Source: Symbiodinium natans
Lineage: Eukaryota > Sar > Dinophyceae > Suessiales > Symbiodiniaceae
Direction of reading: 5' to 3'
DNA: 64,000 bases
Assembly: GCA_905221605.1 (NCBI GenBank)
Contig: CAJNDS010000359.1
Location: 1-64,000 of the forward strand
Shown here: one piece after another, positions 22,101-33,473 of the stretch
Numbering within the stretch: the first letter of the stretch is position 1
Layout of the letters: each line of letters begins with the position of its first letter
Notes under the pieces: model-generated
The model's database searches: none
What the model was told of the DNA's origin: nothing
The model's input: the letters and a program-made list of their open reading frames with translations, nothing else
Made by a program: the position numbers and the translations under genes

Positions 22101-24538
22101 TGGCCCGCATGATTCACCATGCCTTTACCTTGCCCGTGCTGCTGCTGGCGAACAACTCCGAGAGAGTTGCCTCAGATATTTCATGCGCCTTTTTGCACCG
22201 GGCGGGAGCACTTGCACCCGCAACTCTGGATGGGCGGGTCTGCGGGTCTGGCGGGTCCGGCGAGTCAGGCAGCCCAGCAGGTTCCGAAATCCTTCCGCGC
22301 CCTGGCGTCCCCTTTCTCACCCGAACCCTCAAGCAACCAAAAGCTCACCGGCCACCAGACTTCCACAGCCTTCCGACACAGTATGTATATGTTTGAGAAG
22401 AAAGGATTGCGGCGGGGAAGAATGAAGCAGAGCATCCACGACGGTGTGCGCATTGTCGGGGGTTTCATCCATGTACCTCTCGGACTCGATGTCCTGCACG
22501 GACCCGGGACAGCGATTTTTTCCATCATGCCGGCCCCGCTTTTTCTTATGTATACGTAGCTTATGTAGTTTGCCTTCGCCGTTTTCTGTTCTGCTGCACC
22601 GTGTGTTATGTAATGCTGACGGTGTTTCGTGATTTTTTTTTTTATGTTGCCCCGTTTCTCCTGTTATGCTGGAAAAGTCAGTCTGATCCTGCCTACCTTG
22701 AACCAGCAGAACGACCTTAGAGCCAAAGGGCTTTAGTCCTAACCCCCACCCACCCCCCAACCCAAAATCCGCTGACCCCGCCGGGTCGGTCGGCGATGGG
22801 CGGGCGGGCTCCTTGCCTGCATTCACTCCCCAGAACGCCCCCAGTGCCGCGCCGGCCCCCCCTCCCATCTGCTTTTTCACGACCACCCGCCCACCCCCCA
22901 CCCCCACCGCCCCCCCGGCCCCTTCTGCTTTTCTATGTTGTTTTATGTTCTATTCTATTCCTGCCACGCTGCCCCAGCACGATAAAGGGAGAGTTGCAGC
23001 ACGTTGTTGTAATAACAACAGATCAGTGCCAACTCAAGCGTCTCAAGCGTCGAGCAGCATGGTTAGCTCTCGGATTATGATAAAAAATCAGCACCTCTTG
23101 CGCTTCCTTCTGGCAAAACGCACCATGCTCCGCCAACGCCAAATCGCATCCGGCGCACCCCTGCGCCTCATATGATCCCTCCCCCCATGCTGACGCAAAG
23201 TCCTTGCTGTAAACGAGGACCAAGTCGATGGGCTGCGAGATCTTGGCAGGGTCGCACGGCTTGGTCTTCTCCCATGTCCTTCTTTGGCGGGTCTTGGCTT
23301 GGCATGCAGGCTTGCAGGTTGCGGACGGGTGCAAAATTCGCAAGTTTAGAAAGTTCGGAGAAAGGCGTCCCTGCTCGGTCTCCATTCGAAAAAGAACCCC
23401 TCTCATGTCTCTGGAGGCGCGTGTCATTACCAGTGACTTCGGGAAACAGTTCGTGCTTCAACTGGGCCAGAGTCGACAATGAAAGGGTGCAAAAGATGAA
23501 TCAGAGCATGGCGTCGTGGTGGACAGCAGCAAGGCATTCACTTCGTCGGCTGTCGAGAACACCCGGACGACGGCCAGCTTTGCCTATGCAAGCGTGGGTT
23601 TGGCCGGGTTCAAGGGGCTTGGATAGTGATAGAACGGTATGTATGCACATATGTAAGTATGTATAAACGTATGTATACAATGTGGGGCCCGTCAGTGAAA
23701 CCTTATACAGCATTTTTACTCAGTTATAACTGATCCCGTCCAGTTATCCAAGTTGCTCGATTTATAACTCTGACGACATCACTTATAAGTTATGTTATAA
23801 GTTATGTTGCACAAGATATAACTTGCTCTGTAACTAGAGGGCCCCACATTGTATCCTTCATATTGAGGATAGGTCGGTATGGAAGGGCTTTGCACGCGAG
23901 CTTGCAACGGGTTTCTGTTGCGCTGTTGCTCGTGGCTGTGGCCGTGGTTGTTCGTTGCTGTGGTTGATGTTTGTCCTTGTCGTCGTCGCTGGCGCTGGCG
24001 CTGGCGTTGTCGTGGTGATCCTGGTCGTGATGGTGGTCAACGTCGTCGTCAACGTCGTCGTCGTTGCTGCCCCCCGCCCCAGCTTTGAATGTTGTTCCGT
24101 GTTGCTCTTTCCCTTCTTGCTGTCTCTTGTGCAAACGCTGTGGCCGTAAGCCACGGAGCCTGGGCCACGTAGAAAGCCCAGCCAACAAGGAAGAGTCGCC
24201 TTGCAAAAGGGCGCGGGGAGTTTACGAGTTCGAGTTTAGGAGTTGGATACTTGAGGGGCAAAAGCCGAGGTCAACGACAGCTTGCCTGGATTCTAGGCGA
24301 CATGCCGGCTTTAAGCATCTTTTCCAGGAGAAGCATAGGAGTTGGACATGGGCTTTTTGCATTACAACCGGGGTCTGGGAATGAGATGAACGAGCGTGCC
24401 CACCACAAACATCTGGTATGCGCACAGCCTTCAGATATTCAACATCATCAAAGAAACTCGTTGGTGCTTGCTTTGGGGCTGCCTGTGCGCAATCGAATTT
24501 AGACTGTGAGTTTACGCTGCAGCCCTCACGGTCGCCAT
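19175..24538 (-). CDS. glycosyltransferase-like secreted protein, array copy 3
   Basis: Third copy, predicted at 658 residues. Exons 5' to 3': 24528-24538, 24121-24199, 23491-23583, 23197-23310, 22434-22493, 22146-22170, 21860-21944, 21625-21742, 21122-21285, 20782-20911, 20590-20691, 20129-20482, 19514-19964, 19175-19365. It belongs to the subtype with a MITE in intron 2 and a short intron 4 (703 bp). Two oddities stand out. First, exon 6 is 6 nt shorter: a 36-bp deletion removed its usual GC donor, but a GC in the remaining text keeps the phase and costs two residues (Asn-Lys). Second, the conserved HINGN reads HSNGN through a single A-to-C change on the plus strand complement (21,149 area), which might affect activity. 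The N-terminus reads MATVRLFLVGW. Otherwise the frame is intact. Confidence 0.7.
23678..23851. mobile_element. MITE, short form (174 bp), TA-flanked
   Basis: Non-coding element with perfect 13-bp terminal inverted repeats CAATGTGGGGCCC / GGGCCCCACATTG, flanked by TA on each side (23,676-77 and 23,852-53). Copies 1 and 2 have the empty site: GTATGTA-TA-TTCTTCAT near 7,309-7,323 and 16,313-16,327. The TA target and inverted ends fit a Tc1/mariner-derived MITE. No transposase is present. It is AT-rich inside, with several TTATAAGTTAT-like repeats. Confidence 0.85.
24037..24060. repeat. 12-bp minisatellite, 2 units (copy 3)
   Basis: Only two TCAACGTCGTCG units remain at the site of the intron-2 minisatellite in copy 3. 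Confidence 0.9.
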
Positions 24539-26966
24539 GCCCGAGCCGAACGACATGAAACTCATAAAGCCCTGTGAGTACGCCACAAGGCTAAGGCCCA
24601 ATGAAAGGAAAGCATCCTCAAACCCTTGACGAAATGCCGGAGCCCCATCTTCTGCGATGCACGCCCAGGCGCCAGTGCAGCCCCATCGCCGGAGTGGTAA
24701 AGATGTGACAGCTTATAAAGCAGGAAGCCAAAACTCTGCAGGCTTGCGAAGCTTCAGCCCCCTAATTAACCAATTTTGTGACGCCCCCCCCCCCCCCACC
24801 TGTGGGCCCCCCGCCCCCCCGCCATCGCAAACCGATGTCATGGCGGGTCGGCTTTTCCCAGAGGGGGCGTTCCAGAAGCCACCAATTTGGCTGACCCTCC
24901 TCGGACCCCCCTCCTGAAACCCCCCTAGGACCTTTCCAGAAACCCTCTTTCCTCCTTTCCTGTCCGTGGGCCGGCCGGGCTGCCGAGGCAGCGCGCGCAA
25001 GCGTTTACAATTAAATGCACGTGACGAAAGATTATAGTCCCATTACCCTAGAAGAGTACGGCAGCGACGATCAAGCTAAACCACCCAAAAAACAAATCCG
25101 GCTGCATGAGCCTCTACATGGCCTGAGCTCAGTGCTGCGGACAGCGAAACTGGAACTACGCGAGCCGTGCGGCTGTACACACATACACACATGTTAACCT
25201 CTTTTCTCTCTCAGCCACCTGCAATGTCATAGGCGTGCAATCAAACAATTATTCAGCATTAAACAGCCACGTGCGGGCCCTTATTGGGTGGAGTCGACCC
25301 TGAGGTCAGCTGAGACACATGAGACTCTTGGAGATTCCGGCCAGTCAGGATGCATGGTGCCGTCGAAGCGCTTGGTCCGTTTTGTTGGTACTAGTATGTT
25401 GTATTGAGGTTCCTGTGAGACTACTCAGCTTGCCAGATCTCGAGGAGGCCCTGTGCCCGTATGCAAACCGCAGACCCTAACGGCAAGACGTCCGACAAGG
25501 GAAGGCGACAGGAAATGTTACGAACATGAGGGATTTCCACCCTGTGTCCGCTCTTCTCCACGGATATCCACGGATCACGTCTCTTGTGAGGTTCCATTCT
25601 GCGACGATGCATAACGAGTGCTTCTAAACTTGTTGTGTGCCTCCGCGCCGAAAGATGTTGACAACAGACGTCACCTGTAAATGGCTTTGCACAGAGCACC
25701 AACTTCGCTCTGACACTCCCGGCCATAAACACCAACTTAAAACTCCAGTCGCGCGGCCATGGCTCGTTGCAGTGGCCCATGGCGGGGGCCTAACTTGTCG
25801 CTATCAAGTGAGGCGGGTAACTTCACTTTGGGTTCGTCATTTTTAAGGAGCTCTTGCGTTCCTCATTCCGCACAATGAGGTTGCAGCTACACTGTGAAAC
25901 CCCGGTGCAGGGTTAGGGGGCAAGCGGGTGGGGGGGGGGGGAAGGGGTCGGGTTCACTTTGTTCAGTTTCTATAATTGATCAGGCTGGAATACGGAATGC
26001 TGCCTGAGCAGGGCTTTTTGGTCAAGCATCTCAGGACTCCCCATCTCTATCAAGAGGAAAAAGCTCTAGAGCTAGCAGGGGTGAGTCCTAATGTTTGTGC
26101 ACAAGAATTGATTCCATAAGGTAATGAGGTGCACACGACTAAAACTGTGCATGTGCATATTCGCTTGTTCATTGATTACTTTGTCCCCAAGTGGGCACCA
26201 TGCGCCGTAGATACATTCATGTCCCTAAGCCCCATATATACACACACACACTCATCAAAACCTCACTACGAACCCTGCTTCACATGTGCTATCAGAATGG
26301 AGGTGGTGGGGTGGGCGCCCACACGACTCTGTGAAATGAGAGATATATAGCTAGTACCATTTGGTACGAAAAGCGCGCGCTCTCCCTCCCTCTCCCTCTC
26401 TCCCTCTCTCCCTCCCCCCTCCCCCTCCCTCCCCCTCCCTCCCCCTCCCTCCCCCTCCCCCTCCCTCCCCCTCCCTCCCTCTCCCTCCTCCCTCCCTCCT
26501 CTGCTTGCTTGCTTGAGTGCGCATGACCTCCCGGAGGAGGTCGCCCCAAGGGGCACACTCCATATCGAGTTAGTCGGTGTGAAATAGGCTGTGGTGAAGG
26601 TCGGACATACCAGGGAAGCAAAAGGACAACATGGGCAGCCTAACCCCCAACTCAATTCTCCCCCTCCCAACCCAACAAGGAAATATGGTATGGTGTGTCC
26701 TTCCAAGGCTCATTGGCCCCCCTCCCTCTTTGTTCTTGTTCTTCTGCTTCTTCTTCTTCTGCCGGGCATGAAGGGTGCAAGCACCTCTCTCCCTCTCCCC
26801 TCTCTCCTCATCCCTCTCTCCCTCTCTCCCTCTTCCTCTCTCCCTCTCTCCTCTCCCTCTCTCCCTCTCTCCCTCTCTCTCTCCTCCCTCTACCTCTCTC
26901 CCTCTCTCCCTCTCTCCCTCTCTCTCTCTCTCTCCCTCTCTCCCTCTCTCCCTCTCTCTCCTCTCG

Positions 26967-27001
<35 letters not shown>

Positions 27002-27206
27002 GTCTCTCTGTCTCTCTGTCTCTCTGTCTCTCTGTCTCTCTGTCTCTCTGTCTCTCGGTCTCTCTGTCTCTCTGTCTCTCGGTCTCTCTGTCTCTCTGTC
27101 TCTCTGTCTCTCTGTCTCTCTGTCTCTCTGTCTCTCTGTCTCTCTGTCTCTCTGTCTCTCTGTCTCTCTCTCTCTCTCTCCACACGCTTAGCCCCCCCCA
27201 GAGACA

Positions 27207-27248
<42 letters not shown>

Positions 27249-28017
27249 CAAATATTATGAAACATGAAGGAGGAAAGATTACATTGATACTTATTTTGAG
27301 AAGGACAAGTATCTAGAAAGGACTTTGCTGTTTCCATGTTAGATTTTCAGGATACAGGCTTGGATAGGGTGTGGGTTTTGGGTATTGGTGTTATACTTTG
27401 GAATCAGGACGGAGGGGTGGTAGATACTGTGCTGTTACATTTTTACAACAAGGGTGGTGCTCTCTCATTATGTTGGCTGTTTGGGTGGGTTACGTCGAAT
27501 CGTATGCCTTGGTGCTTACTTCTGGCAAGGGTGGGGTTCTTGATGCTGCTTGGTAAGCGAAACGACGGGACGGGGGTGGTATGCACTTTACTGTCATACT
27601 TCGGTTCTTTGTACAGGTTTTTCTATGCTTTAATTTCTATGAGTGTACCCACTATACCCAGAGACCAAAAAGGGAATCGCAGTTTCATTCTTGTTTTACA
27701 GGGGGGTGCTCTGCCCCATGTGAGCAAGAGCACCTTGAGCTCAAAGAAATAATCTGAGGAGGTGATGCGGGATTTGCTAACAAGAGATTCGGTACACTGT
27801 ACGTCACGAAACGGTGGATCCCACGCGGGGCGAGAAAAAGAGGGGGGGGGGGGCGTTATGTGTATATGCGGAGTGTGGACACAAGCTGCTTTGTGCTGCT
27901 GCTTTGAGGCATTCAGGACGGGGATCGATTGCGATCATAGGGGCCCACTGCTTGAGCGAAATGGCGCACAGAACTGAGAGCCGGCTACCTCCGACTTGGT
28001 CGGATTCTCTCAGTCCT
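24539..28017. other. intergenic spacer, copy 3 to copy 4, with polypyrimidine arrays
   Basis: Spacer of 3.5 kb. 24,539-26,370 is shared with 33,474-35,440. 26,378-26,510 is (CCCTCTCT)n, 26,780-27,000 is CCCTCTCT/CT repeat, and 26,990-27,170 is (CTCTCTGT)n. From 27,240 it matches 304-1,081. A palindrome-like GTACCATTTGGTAC sits near 26,353, just before the first array. No gene was recognised. Long Ser/Leu or Arg/Glu frames here are simple-repeat artefacts. Confidence 0.7.
26378..27243. repeat. polypyrimidine simple-repeat arrays
   Basis: Two blocks of CCCTCTCT-type and CTCTCTGT-type repeats separated by about 260 bp of unique text (26,515-26,775). The block parallels the array at 1-303 and the one in which the assembly gap falls at 35,489. 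Confidence 0.9.
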
Positions 28018-31000
28018 CTAAAGTTCCTGCTTGCTGCTGTTGGAGAGCTGCATGAAGTGAACGGGGTCTTCGTGCACATTCTCGGCGTCGGGCTGGAGCT
28101 GTTGCGCCAGGCTGTTGGATCGGTACCCTTTGCGCCACGGTTTGCGAATGAACGGCTTCCAAGGCTTCTTCGTGCACACGCCCGACTGGAACTTCGGAAC
28201 CCACATGCCTTCAGAGCGGTCTCTCTGTCGAGTGTGTTGTCTCTCTGCATGTGTCTCTCTTGCCACGCTGCACTTAGCTACGCCAAACTTGCCAAACAAG
28301 ACCCAAGGTGCAATCTCTATCGACGATGCACGCGACCTTATTCTCGATATATTGGCCGCACGATGTGATGTTCCCGAGGGCATGGTGGTACTCGACGAGC
28401 CCATAGACTTGCACCCGGCACTGTCGCATGTCCATGGGAGCAGGCGTCCTCCGTTGCGTCCATGCCCTCCAACCATACAGGGCCTTGTTCTTGGGCGTGG
28501 CAATCAGGTTGGTCTTGTTCGTGCTGATCTTCCAGGCGATGTAGTCATCGGCCGTCGGGCCATACGCGAGCTCGCAGGACTTCCAGCTCTTGCTGCCTGC
28601 CGCTTGCTGCCAGGAGGAGCAGAAGTCTCTAGCGTCCCTGGTGCTGAAGAGCAGCTCATACGGATCATGGTGGTACTCCAAGTGAACGCCAAAGAGGTCC
28701 GAGGCCTGATCTAGAGAGGCCTGGCAATCGCCACGCTCGCAGCCATGTGCATATGGCATCACGGGGACAGGCATCTGCGGATCGGAGTGGTCCATGAGCA
28801 CGCTGACCTTCGGCTACCGCACATGAGGCTCTTGTTCCAGCCACTGGTCAACTGGTATCAACTAATGCGCCTCCAACTACTTACAGGTCGACAGGGGAAC
28901 CCGTATCAAGCATTGTGCAGCTATGAACCTGAAAAAAAGGACAGGTACTGGTAAGACCCAGTCGCAGGTGCATTGATGACGTGGTAGTTGTCGGTAAGAG
29001 CGAACCACGGCGTCGTCGCCAACTGGGCGACCTCACACAAATGCATGTGGGGCTCCTGCGTTGCCTGCTGCGTGGTCACCATGACCTCGCCGCTCGGGGA
29101 AGCAATCTTCTCCGTGGCTTTCTTACCGGGGAAGTACTGAAGCATCAGGATGTTCTTGAAGGGGTGGTTGCTCCGAGTGGTGTTCATGATGTGACCTGCG
29201 CTTTGGTCGTAGACCGCCACTCCCAAAGTGACCTGGTCGTCTGCGAGGCTGTGGAACAGATTTCTGTCAGAGCCATGGCGAATGTAGGTCGGGACATCGA
29301 AGCTGTGATTCAAGAGCGTGTTGGCCTGCGACGGCAACGCATCATCTTCGAAAGGGCTTTGGAGCGCGTCTGTTTAAACTACTTCGGGCCACTGTCGCAA
29401 GGGCAAAAGCTACCTGTAGCTGACCTAGCAGCATAGTTGCCAATGAGCATCGAGTCCCCGGAGTAAGTCGAGTCGGTGCCCTTGCTCTGGGAGAAAGCTG
29501 CAGCAAGCTCCTGCTCTGTGCCGTCCATGGCCGCCTGAGCAGAGATGTCTAGTCCCACCCCTACTCTGTACAGTCCGCATCTTCTTTCGCGACGTATTGC
29601 CGGCTGACAAAATGGAACGCTCACTGTAGGCAGTGCTGAAAGCTGGGCCTGAGTGATCATGGCGAACGCCACATCGAAGGCCATGCCCTCCGTCATGCGA
29701 ACGTTGCCTTCCCCGGTGAAGGTGTCGTGCAAGAACTTGAGCCACGGATGTTTCCTTCTGTTGAGTTTGCCTCCAAAAGCGCGTCATTAAACATCTCTTC
29801 CACTGCCATGCTGTGCGGAGCAAAGACACACAACTTGCGACCACGAACCCAAATTGAAGTACAACCGTCAAGACTCAAGACTCAACAAACTCCGCTCGGG
29901 TCAGGGACCCCGTGCATCCACCTGTGCATCCAACCAGCCCTTCAAGGACACCCGCCCAGAACCCGCCAAGTATCCGTCTCCTATCAGCACAGATCAAGAC
30001 AATAAACAACTCTGCCCAATACCTCCCTGAACCTTCAACAGAGGACAACATTCTGCAAGAGCATAGCAAGGCTTCAAGTTGTAAATGGCATTGCCGTTGA
30101 TGTGCTCGACCACATGGGCCGGCATCAGGTGCTTGAAAGCATCCCACTTGTGGCCCAAGTACTTGCTGCCACGGATGGCCATGTTCTGCGTGGGCATCTC
30201 CAAAGCCTCTTTCTCGAACTGCTCCAGCCATCCGGCCTTGACGCAAGCTGCGCGGCACTGCGCCGATTTTTGCTTAGGGTTTTTGGAGTGGGGACCAAAG
30301 GAAGCCTTCAGGTTGTCGCGCAATGCGCTTTCCCAACTACGCCGTCGCACATGCCGCTTACACAGCAGCTGTCTGCGATTACCGCAGATCATAGCACTAC
30401 CCGCTATGCTGGAGCAGTGACAAGAGCTGTGCCCACACCCCACTCATGCTCTTGGCACTGCATCCATGTACAGAGAGACCTGACTGTCGGTCTGGGTTAG
30501 GGGTTAGGCTTATGCTGGCTTTTCGTGCCGGTCGTGCTCTGTCTTGCGGTTGAAAGCTTCGCACCTTGATGGGCACCGCATCCATCTCCATGAGGAAGAA
30601 GGAATCATACCCGCGGAGGTCTCCCGTGAGCATGGCCGACATGATGCTCGTGAACACGGTGTTTGGGCCCTGGACCCAATGCCTTGCTTCGTTTGGGGGG
30701 GTTGCTGTGGCGGATGGCCGATGGAAGCTTCAAGTATTGAAGCCCCAAAAGGAGGGCAGGAAGAAGTTCAGGACTCTCAAAAGTCGTGTTTCACGTCGTT
30801 TTGCTGTGGTTTACCAGACGGGTGTGCTCCTACTCCCTTCAAGCAAAGCTTCTTGTTCATGCTGTAACCGTGAAAATCGTACTGGTCCTCCTCCGGCGTG
30901 AGCTTCACGGACATGTTCTTGATTTCCGCGAAACCTGCATGTCTAGCCAATGAAAACCCTACGCTTCTTCGAACACCCCGTATGCACCGAACCCTCGGAA

Positions 31001-33473
31001 CCCTCCCATAAACGGTCGCCACAATCTAAACCCCCGAAGCGGGATTCCAGAGACTTTTCAGAGGTCACCCCACCCCCCCGCCCCTTCCCGGCCCTGGCCC
31101 GCATGATTCACCATGCCTTTACCTTGCCCGTGCTGCTGCAAGCAAGCTGCATGACATCCAGCCCAAGCTCTTGTTGGCGAACAACTCCGAGAGAGTTGCC
31201 TCAGATATTTCATGCGCCTTATTGCACCGGGCGGGAGCACTTGCACCCGCAACTCTGGATGGGCGGGTCTGGCGGGTCCGGCGAGTCAGGCAGCCCAGCA
31301 GGTTCCGAAATCCTTCCGCGCCCTTGCGTGCCCTTTCTCACCCGAACCCTCAAGCAACCAAAAGCTCACCGGCCACCAGACTTCCACAGCCTTCCGACAC
31401 AGTATGTATATGTTTGAGAAGAAAGGATTGCGGCGGGGAAGAATGAAGCAGAGCATCCACGACGGTGTGCGCATTGTCGGGGGTTTCATCCATGTACCTC
31501 TCGGACTCGATGTCCTGCACGGACCCGGGACAGCGATTTTTTCCATCATGCCGGCCCCGCTTTTTCTTATGTATACGTAGCTTATCCCGCCCACCCCACC
31601 CCCACCGCCCCCCGGGCCCCTTCTGCTTTTCTTTGTTGCTTTATGTTCTATTCCTGCCACTCTGCCCCAGCACGACAAAGGGGGAGTTGCAGCACGCCGT
31701 TGTTGCAATAACAACAGATCAGTGCCAACTCAAGCGGCTCAAGCGTCGAGCAGCACGGTTAGCTCTCGGGTTATGATAAAAAATCAGCACCTCTTGCGCT
31801 TCCTTCTGGCAGAATGCACCATGCTCCGCCAACGCCAAATCGCATCCTGCGCACCCCTGCGCCTCATGTGATCCCTCCCCCCGTGCTGACGCAAAGTCCT
31901 TGCTGTACACGAGGACCAAGTCGATGGGCTGCGAGATCTTGGCAGGGTCGCACGGCCTGGTCTTCTCCCACGTCCTTCTTTGGCGGGTCTTGGCTTGGCA
32001 TGCAGGCTTTCAGGTTGCGGGCGGGTGCACAGTTCTCAAGTTTAGAAGGTTCGGAGAAAGGCGTCCCTGTTCGGTCTCCTTTCAAAAAAGAAGCCCTGTC
32101 ATGTCTCTGGAGTGTCATTACCAGTGACTTCGGGAAACAGTTCGTGCTTCAACTGGGCCAGAGACGACAATGAAAGGGTGCAAAAGATGAATCAGAGCAT
32201 GGGGTCGTGGTGGACAGCAGCAAGGCATTCACTTCGTCGGCTGTCGAGAACACCCGGACGACGGCCAGCTTTGCCTATGCAAGCATGGGTTTGGCCGGGT
32301 TCAAGGGGCTTGGATAGTGATAGAACGGTATGTATGCACATATGTAAGTATGTATAAACGTATGTATACAATGTGGGGCCCTTCAGTTATAACTTAGTAA
32401 GCCCAGATACATGTAAGTCATATCTTAGTTAGGGAAGTTAGCCTCAAAAGTATACTAAAACAAACCTGGCCAAAAGACACGCATCATATTTCTGCACGTG
32501 ACATGTTTCTAGCAAAAACATGTGAAATCCTGTAGTTTCCACGCTACTCCAGCCCTTTCTTAAAAAGTATATGAAACATCGCCCTCGACCTCCGTGTGAC
32601 GGAAACCTTATACAGCATTTTTACTCAGTTATAACTGATCCCGTCCAGTTATCCAAGTTGCTCGATTTATAACTCTGACGACATCACTTATAAGTTATGT
32701 TATAAGTTATGTTGCACAAGATATAACTTGCTCTGTAACTAGAGGGCCCCATATTGTATCCTTCATATTGAGGATAGGTCGGTATGGAAGGGCTTTGCAC
32801 GCGAGCTTGCAACGGGTTTCTGTTGCGCTGTTGCTCGTGGCTGTGGCCGTGTTTGTTCGTTGCTGTGGTTGATGTTTGTCCTTGTCGTCGTCGCTGGCGC
32901 TGGCGCTGGCGCTGGCGTTGTCGTGGTGATCCTGGTCGTGATGGTGGTCAACGTCGTCGTCAACGTCGTCGTCAACGTCGTCGTCAACGTCGTCGTCGTT
33001 GCTGCCCCGCGCCCCAGCTTTGAATGTTGTTCCGTGTTGCTCTTTCCCTTCTTGCTGTCTCTTGTGCAAACGCTGTGGCCGTAAGCCACGGCGCCTGGGC
33101 CACGTAGAAAGCCCAGCCAACAAGGAAGAGTCGCCTTGCAAAAGGGCGCGGGGAGTTTACGAGTTCGAGTTTAGGAGTTGGATACTTGAGGGGCAAAAGC
33201 CGAGGTCAACGACAGCTTGCCTGGATTCTAGGCGACATGCCGGCTTTAAGCATCTTTTCCAGGAGAAGCATAGGAGTTGGACATGGGCTTTTTGCATTAC
33301 AACCGGGGTCTGGGAATGAGATGAACGAGCGTGCCCACCACAAACATCTGGTATGCGCACAGCCTTCAGATATTCAACATCATCAAAGAAACTCGTTGGT
33401 GCTTGCTTTGGGGCTGCCTGTGCGCAATCGAATTTAGACTGTGAGTTTACGCTGCAGCCCTCACGGTCGCCAT
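28018..33473 (-). CDS. glycosyltransferase-like secreted protein, array copy 4
   Basis: Fourth copy, predicted at 660 residues. Exons 5' to 3': 33463-33473, 33056-33134, 32182-32274, 31893-32006, 31455-31514, 31169-31199, 30850-30934, 30565-30682, 30073-30236, 29625-29754, 29433-29534, 28972-29325, 28357-28807, 28018-28208. MEMDAVP and HINGN are intact, and the N-terminus reads MATVRLFLVGW. It is a mosaic: its 3' end up to about 28,626 (and the spacer before it) equals copy 1, while beyond that it follows copy 3. Intron 4 is the shortest of the four (378 bp) and intron 2 carries the long form of the MITE. The 5' flank runs into the assembly gap about 2 kb upstream. Confidence 0.72.
32369..32756. 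mobile_element. MITE, long form (388 bp), TA-flanked
   Basis: Same insertion as at 23,678 in copy 3, with identical target position and the left end CAATGTGGGGCCC. The right end has one mismatch (GGGCCCCATATTG). About 214 bp of internal sequence, from near 32,382 to 32,597, is absent in copy 3. The shared insertion shows that copies 3 and 4 descend from one MITE-bearing ancestor. The size difference then arose by internal deletion in copy 3 or nested growth in copy 4. Confidence 0.82.
32948..32995. repeat. 12-bp minisatellite, 4 units (copy 4)
   Basis: Four TCAACGTCGTCG units at the intron-2 minisatellite site of copy 4. Confidence 0.92.

Noticed and set aside
26591-27267. Ser/Leu-rich and Arg/Glu-rich ORFs up to 217 codons
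   Set aside because: Translations of pyrimidine simple repeats.
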